Source of the DNA: Acidobacteria bacterium RIFCSPLOWO2_12_FULL_66_21
Lineage (GTDB): Bacteria; Acidobacteriota; Vicinamibacteria; Vicinamibacterales; 2-12-FULL-66-21
Length of the DNA stretch: 64,000 nucleotides
NCBI GenBank assembly: GCA_001767455.1
Contig: MELC01000067.1
Span: 34,721 to 98,720, forward strand
Direction of reading: 5' to 3'
The translations under genes were made by a program, and so were the position numbers. Shown in pieces: positions 21,474 to 33,098 of the stretch; within the stretch, counting starts at the first letter, position 1, and each line of letters starts with the position of its first letter. Under the pieces are notes generated by a model. It was not told the DNA's origin. It saw only the letters and a list, made by a program, of their open reading frames with translations, and ran no database searches.

Positions 21474-22607
21474 TCACCCCACCAGAATCGGAGACACCAC
21501 GTCGAGCACGTCCGGGCCCGTGCCGGCCCGCCGCGCCTTGTCGAGCGCGCACTGCGCGCCCATGACGCGCACGGCCTTCAGCGACAGGTTCGCGAAGTTG
21601 ATCATGCTCCGCTCCATGGCGCGCGTCGGATCCTCGCGATACGTGAACTGATCCTGGCTGTAGTAGCCGCGATAATTGCGAATGAAGGTCGTATACAGGT
21701 ATTCGACCGATTCCGGGATCGACAGCGTGCCGAACATCAGGTCCTGATCGTTCCTGCCCTGCCGCGCGTCGTTGATGTCGAACTTGTGCACCGGCACGCC
21801 GGCGAACTCCGCCAGGTCGCACGAGGTCGAGGCGGTCGTGGCTTCCATCTTCTGGTGGCCGTAGTCGATCGTGAGCCCGCAGTTGCTGCCGCTCGTGCGC
21901 CTGTTGACGGCCTCGGCGACCAGAATCGCCGACGCCGCGGTCGGGATGATCATGTACAGCTCGCGCGGCTCGTACGGCTTCGGCTCGATCGCGAGCTTCA
22001 CGCCGTACTCGAGGCACTTGCGGTTGACCGCGACCAGCGCGTCGGTGAACCACTCGAGCGACTGCCTGTAGTCGATCTGGAAGTGATAGTCGGCGCCGTC
22101 GGAGCCGGGCCAGACGCTCAGCACCGGGATCTTCAGCAGCCGGCACAGCTCGACGCCTTTGAGGATCTCGTCGAGCGCCTCACGGCGCAGAGCGGGGTCG
22201 GGGTTGCACGGCCCGCCAAGGCGGAACCTCGGGTTCGTCCACGTGTTGATGTTGCACGCGGCGATCGTCAGCCCGAGCTCGGGAAGAAACCCGTCGCGCG
22301 CGCGCGCGATGGCGGCCTGATCGAGCTCGCCGTTCATCGACGCCTCGAACACGCTCTGGTGGATCTCAATCGCGTCGACGCCCGCCGCCTTCGTGCGCCG
22401 GCACTGCCCCTCGAAATCGCTGCGGAAGGCCGGGTCGTCCGAATGATAGCCGGGTGGCGCGAAGCGGTCGCAGAAATCTCCCGCCGACCAGTGCCCGACG
22501 CTCATCCTGATGTCCATCGCCTTCAGAAACTCGATGGATTCCGCGCGATCCATGTAGCCCTTTTTCGACGCGGCGAAGGCGGCCTGGTCCGCCGTGAAAC
22601 GTGTCAT
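21474..22607 (-). CDS. xylose isomerase-like TIM-barrel sugar isomerase/epimerase
   Basis: 377 aa; RBS GGAGG before ATG 22607; GVDAIEIHQSVFEA, KLAIEPKPYEPR, LTIDYGHQKMEA, PVHKFDINDARQGRNDQDLMFG. Confidence 0.82.
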   Translation of the reverse strand: MTRFTADQAAFAASKKGYMDRAESIEFLKAMDIRMSVGHWSAGDFCDRFAPPGYHSDDPAFRSDFEGQCRRTKAAGVDAIEIHQSVFEASMNGELDQAAIARARDGFLPELGLTIAACNINTWTNPRFRLGGPCNPDPALRREALDEILKGVELCRLLKIPVLSVWPGSDGADYHFQIDYRQSLEWFTDALVAVNRKCLEYGVKLAIEPKPYEPRELYMIIPTAASAILVAEAVNRRTSGSNCGLTIDYGHQKMEATTASTSCDLAEFAGVPVHKFDINDARQGRNDQDLMFGTLSIPESVEYLYTTFIRNYRGYYSQDQFTYREDPTRAMERSMINFANLSLKAVRVMGAQCALDKARRAGTGPDVLDVVSPILVG

Positions 22608-22648
22608 CGCATGCCTCCGTGTGCCCCTCTCCCCGGCGCAATCGTACA

Positions 22649-24238
<1,590 letters not shown>

Positions 24239-24268
24239 GGCTGAAAACCTCCTGTTGCGCGAGCGTAG

Positions 24269-24282
24269 TGTAAGCGCTATTA
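24269..24282. promoter_or_regulatory. imperfect LacI-type operator TGTAAGCGCTATTA
   Basis: Two mismatches to TGNAANCGNTTNCA; 29 bp from the perfect site. Confidence 0.45.
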
Positions 24283-24297
24283 TCTGCGGCGCCGGCG

Positions 24298-24311
24298 TGT
24301 AAGCGTTTACA
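24298..24311. promoter_or_regulatory. LacI-family operator candidate TGTAAGCGTTTACA
   Basis: Full match to TGNAANCGNTTNCA in the divergent GH51/TonB-receptor promoter. Confidence 0.7.
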
Positions 24312-24415
24312 GGGTGCCACGGTAAATGCCACACGCGCGCTCTCCTGTCAAGGGACCCTGGTCCCCCCCGCTCGCCGCCGGCTGCATTCGACCGTCACGA
24401 AGGAGCCTGCCGAAC

Positions 24416-24725
24416 ATGAGAGCAGTCCGCTTCGGCCTGCCTGGATGCGCCGCGCTCGTCGCAGTGACGTCCGCGTGGGCGCAGGTGCGCACTACCGGCG
24501 CTATCACCGGGACCGTCAAGGAGACGTCCGACGCGGTCGTCCCGGGCGCCACCGTGGTGCTGAAGGACGAGGGCACCAACGCGACCCAGGGAGCGGTCAC
24601 CAACACCTCGGGGTTGTTCCGCTTCCCGGGCCGAACCACGGGAGCTTTCAGATCACCGTCAAGCTCGAAGGCTTCCAGTCGGCCCAGATCAACAAGATCA
24701 TCGTCGAGGCATCAGCAACTCCTCG
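24416..24725 (+). pseudogene. 5' remnant of a TonB-dependent receptor paralogous to the one at 29179
   Basis: MRAVRFGLPGCAALVAVTSAWAQVRTTGAITGTVKETSDAVVPGATVVLKDEGTNATQGAVTNTSGLFRF, then a frameshift to PNHGSFQITVKLEGFQSAQINKIIVEA; aligns with the start of the 29179 protein and then ends. Confidence 0.8.
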
Positions 24726-24870
24726 AATGGGGACGACGCTGGAGCATGAATCCTCCGTCGAGAAAAGATGCCAACTGTCGGGTTCACCTGAATGCGGAGT
24801 TTTCCGTCTTGTTTCACCTCGCTCGTGCCGACAAGGCAGGAGATGCACAGAAAGAGGAGGCGGTGTGGTT

Positions 24871-27800
24871 ATGAAACAGCGACAGATGGGCGCGCGACTG
24901 TGGGGCAGCCTGTTCGGATGTCTTTTACTCTGTCTGTGCCTGGTCCCCACAGCCTCGGCACAGCAGACGATGGGTACGGTCAGCGTCACCGTCCTGGATA
25001 CCAGCCGCGCGGTGGTTCCCGGGGCGACGTTGAAACTGACGGACCTCGCCACGAACGACGAGCGCACGGCGACCACGCAAGAGGCGGGCAACTACACCTT
25101 TGTGAACCTCAACTTCGGCCAGTATAAACTGACCGTTTCCCTCGAAGGCTTCAAGACCCAGATCTTCGATGTGCTGGTGCAGTCCGCCCGCACCACGGAC
25201 GTGAAGGCCACGTTGACGGTCGGAGGCGTGGAAACCGTCGTCGAGGTGGCGGGCGGCGTGGCGCCGCTGGTGGAGAGCACGACCAACGCGATCAACACCA
25301 CCATTGACGTGAAACAGATCGAAGACCTGCCACTGGCAGGCCGCAACATCGCGCAGTTGTCGCAGTTGGCGGCCGGCTACAACGGCACCTGGAACGGGTT
25401 GCCGTCGGCGGCGCAGGGCAACACGGTGGACGGGATTATCGGCAACACCACCCGCTGGCGCTATCAGACCGTCAACAGCGCCCAGAACACCGCCATCACG
25501 CCGCGTCTGGAGAACATCGCGGAAATGGTGGTCAGTACCGATCAGATTGACATGAACCAGGGCTTCGGCAATTCGAGCATGCAAATCACGTACGTCACCC
25601 GCCGTGGCACCAACGCATACCATGGCCGGCTGTACGAGGGCTTCCGCGCTCAATTCCTGAATGCCAAGAACTGGGGCAGCACCGTCAAGCCCAAGTATCA
25701 CCAGAACGAGGCCGGCGCCACTCTCGGTGGCCCCATTTTCAGGGACAAGCTGTTCTTCTTTGGCAGCTACTCCCTCCTGGATGTGCCCGGCGGCAGCCGT
25801 ACCACCCGCAGCTTCCTGGCCGACGACGCGAAGCAGGGCGTATTCACTTACGGCAACGGCGTACGGGCGAACCTGTTCAACATCTATGCGGCCTACAACG
25901 CGGCGAACGGCACCACGTTCCCAGGCGCCGTCTCACAGATCAATCCGATGGTGCAGGCGCGCATCGCGGAAGTGGACCGCTATCGGCAGAATGCCGGCGT
26001 CCTGTCTGCTCCGGAGCTGCAGCCGACCGATCCGAACCTGCGCCAGTGGGAGTGGCAGTACGCGAATTCGCAGCGGACCTACTTCCCGACGTTCCGGGTG
26101 GACTACAACATGTCGAACCGTTGGCGCCTGAACCTGGCTTACAACCAGTCCAAGTTCAATGCGCCCACCTCCTACTCTGACCACTGGCCAGGGGACGGCC
26201 GCGGCGCGGCGCGCAGCAGCAACAATGCGAGCGTTGCACTCGGGTTGGACACCACCATTTCGCCCACCCTGTTAAACCAGTTCAAGGGCGGGTGGCTGTA
26301 CACGGCCGCGTGGTTCGGGACTGGCGGTTCCCAGGGCTTTTTCACCAACCCGACCATCCAATACGGCTACGGCAATTACAACGACAACTACGAGATGCCG
26401 AACTCGCGTATGCAGCCCATCTTCAGCGTGTCAGACACCATGACCTGGATGAAGGGTTCTCATGTATTGAGCTTCGGCGGCAACGCCTACCGCGAGGTGA
26501 ACAAGTACTGGGATCCGCCGGAAGGGTTCACGCTGATGTCTCTCGGTCTCGTCGAAGGCGATCCGGCGCGGGACGTACTGACCAAAGAGGCGATCCGGGC
26601 GGCGGCAGGTCCGGGAGCTCCCTTGCCGACCGACGCCGAATGGGCCAACGCCCGGCAGTTATTCGCGACTCTGGCGGGACGGATTTCCAACTTCTGGGGG
26701 CGCCACGCCTACGTTCCCTCCACCGGCACGTACGCGACTGGAAGCACGCCGAACCCGGGCGGGGTCGCGTACTCCACGTTGAACGAACTGCTGACGTCCT
26801 GGGGTCTGTTCGCCCAGGACTCCTGGAAGATGAAACGTAACCTGACGGTCAACCTGGGCCTGCGCTGGGACTTCGTCTCGCCCGACAGGGACCTCACCGG
26901 GAAGTATCACTCTCTGACGCCCCAGGATCTCTACGGCCCGACCGGCGTCGGCGACCTCTTCAACCCCGGACCGCAGTCTCTGACCGGAACCAACGATCCG
27001 GTGTACACCGCCCGGGAAGCTCCGTACGGACACTGGAGGCTCACCCCCCAGCCGGCGATCGGCATCGCGTGGACGCCGCGCTCCGAAGGCAACTTCTTCG
27101 AGCGATTGCTGGGTGGGGACACGTCGGTGGTGCGCGCCGGCTACTCGTTGCGGCGGTTCACCATGCCGCAGCAGTTCGTGTGGGACATGGGCTCCTCCTT
27201 TGGCCTCGCGTTCTACCAGAACTTCCGGTCAAGTCCCAGTACCTCGGGTGACCCCGGAACCTTCATGCCGGGCAGCATTCAGCTCGGCGGCCCGGGCTGG
27301 CTGCCACAATCGTGTGCCACGACTGGGTCCGCTCCGGCGTGCTTCGTGTACAGCCCGCAGCAGTACGATCGAGTCATTCACATGAAGGACTCGACCTTCA
27401 TCGGGGGCGCTGCCGCAGCCATCCGCAACGACATTCGCCAGCCCTACAGTCAGTCCTGGACCCTGGGCATTCAGCGCCAGCTCGGCGGAGGACGGGCGAT
27501 TGAGGTGCGCTACAACGGGAATCGCACGATACACCAGTGGCTCGCGATGGATATCAACGAGGTCAACATCTTCGAAAATGGCTTCCTGGATGAATTCAAG
27601 AAGGCCCAGAACAACTTGAGCATCAACCAGGGGGCCGGTGTGAATTCGTTCGCCAACCGCGGCCTGGCGGGTCAAGTGAACCTTCCTATCATGAGCGCGG
27701 CGGGCATCAGCTTCACGAACTCAACCTTCGTCAACCAGCTGCGGAACGGCCAGGCCGGCAGCTTTGCCAACACCTTGGCGACCAACCGCGACTACTATTG

Positions 27801-28701
27801 CCGGATGGTGGGCACGTCGTTCCAGCCGTGCGGCAGCAGCTACGGCGCGGGCGCGGGCTATCCCATCAACTTCTGGATGGCCAACCCGTTCGCCATCGGC
27901 TCATGGACGGGCGCCTCGTACATGAGCGACACGGGCTACTCCAACTACAACGGCTTGCAGGTGGAGTTCCGGCAGCGCCAGTGGCGCGGCGCGACCATGA
28001 CCGCGAACTACACCTTGAGCAAGACCATGGGCGTGTCCACCGCCGGCGACTGGACGGGGTCCTATACCCAGTTCACGGTACGCGACCTCAAATCCAGCTA
28101 CATGCCAGCCAGCACCGACCGAAACCACGTGATCCACGTGAACGGCACCTACGACCTGCCCTTCGGCAAGGGCAGGCGGTGGCTGGCGAACAGTGGCGCA
28201 CTCAACAAGGTGGTCGGCGGCTGGACGGTCTCGACGATCGTCACGTTCCAGAGCGGCACGCCGTTCCGGATTACGGGCAACAACAACACGTTCAACAACA
28301 AGCGCGACGGCGGCGTGATTCTGAACGGCATCACTCCGAAGCAGGTTCAGGACCGCGTCGGCCTGTACTTCAATGCTGCCGGACAGGCGTACTTCCTGCC
28401 TCCGGACTGGATCGCCCAGATCAAGACCGATGGAACCATCACCTCCAACAGTGCGCCGGGAACCTGGGGCCAGATCTTCTATCTGCATGGGCCGACACAG
28501 ACCTACACCGATATCGGGATCTCGAAGTCGGTGGCCATCACGGAACGGATTCGGTTCAAGTTCCAGACGGAACTGCTGAACGCCTTCAATCACCCGACGT
28601 TCGGACAGGGCACAACCGGCCTGACCTCGACCGGGTTCGGCCGCGCCAACCAGAACGCCACTTCGCGCCGCATCGAGTTCCGGGGGAACATCGAATTCTG
28701 A
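24871..28701 (+). CDS. TonB-dependent receptor (Oar-like)
   Basis: Signal peptide MKQRQMGARLWGSLFGCLLLCLCLVPTASAQQ after AGAGGAGG; carboxypeptidase-regulatory N-domain; C-terminus ...RRIEFRGNIEF. Confidence 0.9.
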   Translation: MKQRQMGARLWGSLFGCLLLCLCLVPTASAQQTMGTVSVTVLDTSRAVVPGATLKLTDLATNDERTATTQEAGNYTFVNLNFGQYKLTVSLEGFKTQIFDVLVQSARTTDVKATLTVGGVETVVEVAGGVAPLVESTTNAINTTIDVKQIEDLPLAGRNIAQLSQLAAGYNGTWNGLPSAAQGNTVDGIIGNTTRWRYQTVNSAQNTAITPRLENIAEMVVSTDQIDMNQGFGNSSMQITYVTRRGTNAYHGRLYEGFRAQFLNAKNWGSTVKPKYHQNEAGATLGGPIFRDKLFFFGSYSLLDVPGGSRTTRSFLADDAKQGVFTYGNGVRANLFNIYAAYNAANGTTFPGAVSQINPMVQARIAEVDRYRQNAGVLSAPELQPTDPNLRQWEWQYANSQRTYFPTFRVDYNMSNRWRLNLAYNQSKFNAPTSYSDHWPGDGRGAARSSNNASVALGLDTTISPTLLNQFKGGWLYTAAWFGTGGSQGFFTNPTIQYGYGNYNDNYEMPNSRMQPIFSVSDTMTWMKGSHVLSFGGNAYREVNKYWDPPEGFTLMSLGLVEGDPARDVLTKEAIRAAAGPGAPLPTDAEWANARQLFATLAGRISNFWGRHAYVPSTGTYATGSTPNPGGVAYSTLNELLTSWGLFAQDSWKMKRNLTVNLGLRWDFVSPDRDLTGKYHSLTPQDLYGPTGVGDLFNPGPQSLTGTNDPVYTAREAPYGHWRLTPQPAIGIAWTPRSEGNFFERLLGGDTSVVRAGYSLRRFTMPQQFVWDMGSSFGLAFYQNFRSSPSTSGDPGTFMPGSIQLGGPGWLPQSCATTGSAPACFVYSPQQYDRVIHMKDSTFIGGAAAAIRNDIRQPYSQSWTLGIQRQLGGGRAIEVRYNGNRTIHQWLAMDINEVNIFENGFLDEFKKAQNNLSINQGAGVNSFANRGLAGQVNLPIMSAAGISFTNSTFVNQLRNGQAGSFANTLATNRDYYCRMVGTSFQPCGSSYGAGAGYPINFWMANPFAIGSWTGASYMSDTGYSNYNGLQVEFRQRQWRGATMTANYTLSKTMGVSTAGDWTGSYTQFTVRDLKSSYMPASTDRNHVIHVNGTYDLPFGKGRRWLANSGALNKVVGGWTVSTIVTFQSGTPFRITGNNNTFNNKRDGGVILNGITPKQVQDRVGLYFNAAGQAYFLPPDWIAQIKTDGTITSNSAPGTWGQIFYLHGPTQTYTDIGISKSVAITERIRFKFQTELLNAFNHPTFGQGTTGLTSTGFGRANQNATSRRIEFRGNIEF

Positions 28702-28719
28702 TACGGCTGGGTAAGACAG

Positions 28720-28768
28720 GAATGCGTTCACTGGGACCCCGAACGCGGGGTCCCCAGTGAACGCATTC
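28720..28768. terminator. long hairpin downstream of the TonB-receptor gene
   Basis: GAATGCGTTCACTGGGACCCC-GAACGC-GGGGTCCCCAGTGAACGCATTC, 21-bp stem with a single-base bulge. Confidence 0.6.
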
Positions 28769-28859
28769 TTCGGTCCGCGCGGACAAACCGGTATCGGCGG
28801 CGGCACGCCAGAATTCCACGCCTAAAATCAACTGCGCCTTTTCAACAGGAGCAGCCCTT

Positions 28860-28984
28860 CGTCGCGCACACCGCGCGCGCGCCGCTGGCGGCTCGTCGGC
28901 GCCGACGGCGGGGCCGAGCGTGACGGCTACGGCCGAGGCGGCGGCACACGCCACGGACGCAACGAGCGGCCGGGGCACTCGCAC
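28860..28984 (-). pseudogene. 5' remnant (signal peptide) of a secreted enzyme gene divergent from the 29179 receptor
   Basis: AGGAGG RBS and GTG start encode VRVPRPLVASVACAAASAVAVTLG, resembling the GH51 start [18 protein letters not shown]; no enzyme domain follows. Confidence 0.5.
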
Positions 28985-29013
28985 GGGTCAAACCTCCTGT
29001 TGCAAGCCGGGAA

Positions 29014-29027
29014 TGTAAGCGCTATCA
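29014..29027. promoter_or_regulatory. near-consensus LacI-type operator TGTAAGCGCTATCA
   Basis: One mismatch; 29 bp from the perfect site, the same spacing as at 24269/24298. Confidence 0.55.
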
Positions 29028-29042
29028 TCGCCGCCGCCGGCA

Positions 29043-29056
29043 TGTAAACGCTTACA
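29043..29056. promoter_or_regulatory. LacI-family operator candidate TGTAAACGCTTACA
   Basis: Full match to TGNAANCGNTTNCA. Confidence 0.7.
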
Positions 29057-29178
29057 GGGGCCACGGTAAATGCCCGGCGGCCCCTCTGTCCAGGAAGGCC
29101 CACACTTCCCCGACCGCACTGGCGTCATGGCGGGCCGTAGCATACGCCGTCTGTCAGCTGAACCAAGGAGTCGCGGAA

Positions 29179-32100
29179 ATGAGAACACTTCGTCTCGGCG
29201 TGATCCTCTGCGCGGCGCTCCTCGCCGCCACGCCCGCCGCCTGGGCGCAGGTCCGCATCACCGGCGCCATCGCAGGAACCGTCAAGGACTCGTCGGGCGC
29301 CGTCGTCCCGGGCGCCGCCGTGGTGCTGAAGGATGAAGGCACCAACGCCACCCAGGAGGCCGTGACGAACAACTCCGGCCTGTTCCTCTTTCCGGACCTG
29401 AACCACGGCACCTTCCAGATCACCGTGAGGCTCGAAGGCTTCCAGACCGCCGTCGTCAACAAGGTCATCGTCGAGGCGGGCCGCAACACCGACCTCGTCG
29501 TGAAGCTCGCGATCGGCAGCATCGGGGAGACGATCACCGTCGAAGGCGCGTCTCCGGTGCTGGAACAGACGTCGAACCTGATTGCCGGCACGGTGAACAA
29601 CCGGTCCATCAACAACCTGCCCTACGCGAGCCGCGATGCGTTCGGATTCGCGCGGCTGGTCCCGGGTTCGGCGGCGCCGCAAGGCGGCAGCCCGCACTAC
29701 AACGGCATGCCCGGAGGCACGATCAACCCGACGATCGACGGGATCAACAACTCGTCGAACGGCTGGAAGAGCGGCGGCACGAGCTTCTTCGGCACGGTGC
29801 CCGCACGGCTGGGCGCGATCGAGGAAGTGACGGTCGAGACGCTCGGCGCGGGAGCGGAGTCGGCGGGCACCGGCGGCGTCAGCCTCAAGTTCGTCACCAA
29901 GCGCGGCACGAGCCAGTACCGCGGATCGGGCTTCTGGCAGGGACGCAACGAGTTCTTCAACGCGAACAGCTTCAGCAACAACCGGCAGGGGCTCGCCAAG
30001 AACAAGCTGCGGCGCCACGACTTCGGCGGCAACTTCGGCGGACCGCTGATCCCGACCGGCAAGCTGCGCGACAAGGTGTTCCTCTTCATCAACTACGAAG
30101 AGGAGTACATCCCGCAGACCGCCACCCGGACGCAGACGATGCTCCAGGCGGAGGCCCAGTCAGGCGTCTTCCGGTATCAGACGTCCAGCGGCGAAGTCCG
30201 GACGGCCAACCTCCTGGATATCGCCGCCAAGAACGGCTTCCCCTCTGCGAAGGATCCGCTCATTGCGTCGATCCTGGCGAAGCAGAACGACGCGCGGGGC
30301 TACGGGGTTGTCGACAACACGAGTAACAACCTGCGCACCGAAAGGCTGTCGTGGCGCGAGCCGCAGAAGACGCTCAACTACTACCCGACGGCGCGGCTGG
30401 ACGTCCAGATAAAGCCGAACCTCGCCGTGATGGGCAGCTGGAACTTCTACCGGCAGTGGACGTCCGGCCGGCGCATCTGGCCGCTGCCCGGATACCCGCC
30501 GCAGGCGGACACGCAGATCCGCGCCTGGTGGGTCGCCTCGACCGGCGTGAACTGGGCGATCAATCCGCGGACGCACAACGAGTTCCGCTACGGCGTGCAG
30601 CACAGCGGTGACGTCATCCCGTACCGCGAAGCGAAGTACTACGAGCAGCTGAACGGCGTCGTCAACGGCTTGCCCGCGCGATTGTCGATGCCGTTCGTCT
30701 CGGGCATGGCGAACGATGCGGCGCCGATCACCGGACGGCACTACATCACGACCATCTACGACACGTTGACGATGATCCGCGGCAATCACTCCTTCAAGTT
30801 CGGCGGTTCCTTCCGCGCGACCAACTGGCGTGACACGTCGCTCGATGCGCCGGGCTCGAACGGGTTCCTCGGCCTGCCGCAGTATGCGATCGGATCGCCG
30901 ACGGGCGATCCGGTGCAGTCGATCTTCAATTCGACGTCGATGCCCGGCATCTCGAGCAGCGACCTGAACACCGTGTACCAGCTGTACTCGCTGCTGACCG
31001 GGCGCGTCTCGTCGGTCTCCACGGGCCGGATCCTCGACCCGGCCACGCTTCAGTATTCCGACAAGGTCTACCGCGAGAACTGGACGGCGTCGAACTTCGG
31101 CGGCCTGTTCGCCGAGGACTCGTGGCGGATGAACTCGAACTTCACGCTGAACTACGGCCTGCGCTATGAGATTCCAGGCGCGCAGTTCAGCAAGCTGCAG
31201 AACGCCAACTTCCCCGACCTGGCGAACCTCTACGGGCCGTCCACGGCGCTCTTCCACCCAGGGGAGCTGAACGGCGTACAGGACCCGACCATCAGGCGGG
31301 GCCGGACGCCCTACAAGACCGACTGGAACAACTTCGCGCCGAACGCCGGCTTCGCCTGGACGCCGATGGCCAACGGCGGACTGCTGGCGCGGCTGCTCGG
31401 CAAGGGGCGGGACAGCGTCGTCCGCGGGAGCTACTCGCTCTCGTACTATGACGAAGGCACGAACATGTTTGCCTTCAATGCCGGCAGCAATCCCGGTCTC
31501 GGACAGACGCTCAGGCTCCAGCCGGGGATCGGCTTCCAGCCTGGACAGTTGACGCTCCAGACGCCGCTGCCTCCCTTCGTGATGTTCCCGACCGAGTACA
31601 AGGAAGTCTTCCCGCAGTCCGACTTCACGTTCGCCAACAACTTCAGGACCATGGACAGCGACCTGAAGTCGCCGTACGTGCACTCGTATAACATCGGGTT
31701 CCAGCGGCAGATCATGAAGGACACCGTGGTCGAAGTCCGCTACGTCGGCACGCGCGGCAACAACATCTGGCGTACCAACAACATCAACGAAGTGAACATC
31801 TTCGAGAACGGCTTCCTCGACGAGTTCAAGAAGGCGCAGAACAACCTGGCCATCAGCTCGGCGGCGGGCGTGAACAGCTTCGCCAACCGCGGGCTCCCCG
31901 GCCAGGTGCCGCTCCCGATCTTCGAGACGGCGTTCGGCCCGCGGGGATCGGCGCCGGCGCTGTCAGGCTCGCAGGGATTCACGAACGGCGGATTCATCAC
32001 GGCCCTGCAGCAGGGGACGGCGGGCTCGCTCGCCAACAGCATCGCGGGCAACGCGAACTACGTCTGCCGCCTGTACGGCAACACGTTCGCCCCCTGCACG

Positions 32101-32985
32101 CGCCTGGGCTACAACGCGCCCGGCACGTATCCGATCAACATGTTCTACGCGAACCCGTTCGCCGGCAGCCAGGGCGCGTGGCTCGTGGACGACGAGTCCC
32201 GCACGCGGTACAACGCGCTGCAGCTCGAGCTGCGGCGCCGCTACTCGAAGGGTGTCCAGCTGAACGCCAACTACACGCTCGGCAGGAGCACCGGCGACAT
32301 CTGGGGCGAGGATTCGATCCAGGCGGTCAACTACCGCACGCTGCGCGACAAGTCGCTCGACAACATGACGGCCCACTACGACGTGCGGCACCAGTACCAG
32401 ACGTATGGCACCTACGATCTGCCGTTCGGCAAGACGCGGCACTTCAAGATCGCGAACCCCGTCCTGGACGCGATCGTCGGCGGCTGGACGATCGGCGGCA
32501 CGTTGACGGCACAGTCCGGCTCCCCGTTCCGGCTCACGAGCGGCCGCGCCACGTTCAATCAGTACGACTCGGGCGTCGTCCTGGTCAACGGCACGACGGT
32601 CAAGGACCTCCAGAAGGCGATTCACTGGAGCAAGGGCCCGGGCGTGTCGCTGCTCTGGATCGACCCGAAGTACATCGGACCGGACGGCCGCGCGAACCCG
32701 GAGTTCATCCAGGTCCCCTCGACCCCGGGTGAGCTGGGACAGTTCGTAATCCTGCGGGGCAAGGCGAACTGGTCGCTCGACGCGTCGCTGAACAAGGACG
32801 TCGACCTGCCCGGGCGGACGGCGCTCAGGATTCACGTGACGATGCAGAACGTGCTGAATCACCCGATTTTCGGCACTCCGAACTGGAACGGCAACCCGAG
32901 CATCAACAGCTCGACGTTTGGCCAGACGACGAACCCGATCAACGGCGCACGGCAGATGTACATCCGCGGGGAGATCAGGTTCTGA
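29179..32985 (+). CDS. TonB-dependent receptor (Oar-like)
   Basis: Signal peptide MRTLRLGVILCAALLAATPAAWAQ; GTVKDSSGAVVPGAAVVL regulatory domain; plug and barrel to ...QMYIRGEIRF. Confidence 0.92.
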   Translation: MRTLRLGVILCAALLAATPAAWAQVRITGAIAGTVKDSSGAVVPGAAVVLKDEGTNATQEAVTNNSGLFLFPDLNHGTFQITVRLEGFQTAVVNKVIVEAGRNTDLVVKLAIGSIGETITVEGASPVLEQTSNLIAGTVNNRSINNLPYASRDAFGFARLVPGSAAPQGGSPHYNGMPGGTINPTIDGINNSSNGWKSGGTSFFGTVPARLGAIEEVTVETLGAGAESAGTGGVSLKFVTKRGTSQYRGSGFWQGRNEFFNANSFSNNRQGLAKNKLRRHDFGGNFGGPLIPTGKLRDKVFLFINYEEEYIPQTATRTQTMLQAEAQSGVFRYQTSSGEVRTANLLDIAAKNGFPSAKDPLIASILAKQNDARGYGVVDNTSNNLRTERLSWREPQKTLNYYPTARLDVQIKPNLAVMGSWNFYRQWTSGRRIWPLPGYPPQADTQIRAWWVASTGVNWAINPRTHNEFRYGVQHSGDVIPYREAKYYEQLNGVVNGLPARLSMPFVSGMANDAAPITGRHYITTIYDTLTMIRGNHSFKFGGSFRATNWRDTSLDAPGSNGFLGLPQYAIGSPTGDPVQSIFNSTSMPGISSSDLNTVYQLYSLLTGRVSSVSTGRILDPATLQYSDKVYRENWTASNFGGLFAEDSWRMNSNFTLNYGLRYEIPGAQFSKLQNANFPDLANLYGPSTALFHPGELNGVQDPTIRRGRTPYKTDWNNFAPNAGFAWTPMANGGLLARLLGKGRDSVVRGSYSLSYYDEGTNMFAFNAGSNPGLGQTLRLQPGIGFQPGQLTLQTPLPPFVMFPTEYKEVFPQSDFTFANNFRTMDSDLKSPYVHSYNIGFQRQIMKDTVVEVRYVGTRGNNIWRTNNINEVNIFENGFLDEFKKAQNNLAISSAAGVNSFANRGLPGQVPLPIFETAFGPRGSAPALSGSQGFTNGGFITALQQGTAGSLANSIAGNANYVCRLYGNTFAPCTRLGYNAPGTYPINMFYANPFAGSQGAWLVDDESRTRYNALQLELRRRYSKGVQLNANYTLGRSTGDIWGEDSIQAVNYRTLRDKSLDNMTAHYDVRHQYQTYGTYDLPFGKTRHFKIANPVLDAIVGGWTIGGTLTAQSGSPFRLTSGRATFNQYDSGVVLVNGTTVKDLQKAIHWSKGPGVSLLWIDPKYIGPDGRANPEFIQVPSTPGELGQFVILRGKANWSLDASLNKDVDLPGRTALRIHVTMQNVLNHPIFGTPNWNGNPSINSSTFGQTTNPINGARQMYIRGEIRF

Positions 32986-33098
32986 AACACTGAGGAACAC
33001 GGAACGACACGGAAGGACACGGTATGGTTTTCTGTGTTCTTCTGTGTTCTTCCGTGGTTTTTGTATTCTGTGTTCTTCTGCGGTAGAAGAGGTCCAGG

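Noticed and set aside
24326-24874. 182-aa ORF as an intact gene
   Set aside because: Only the first ~75 aa match a TonB receptor; the remainder is out-of-frame receptor sequence and unrelated DNA.
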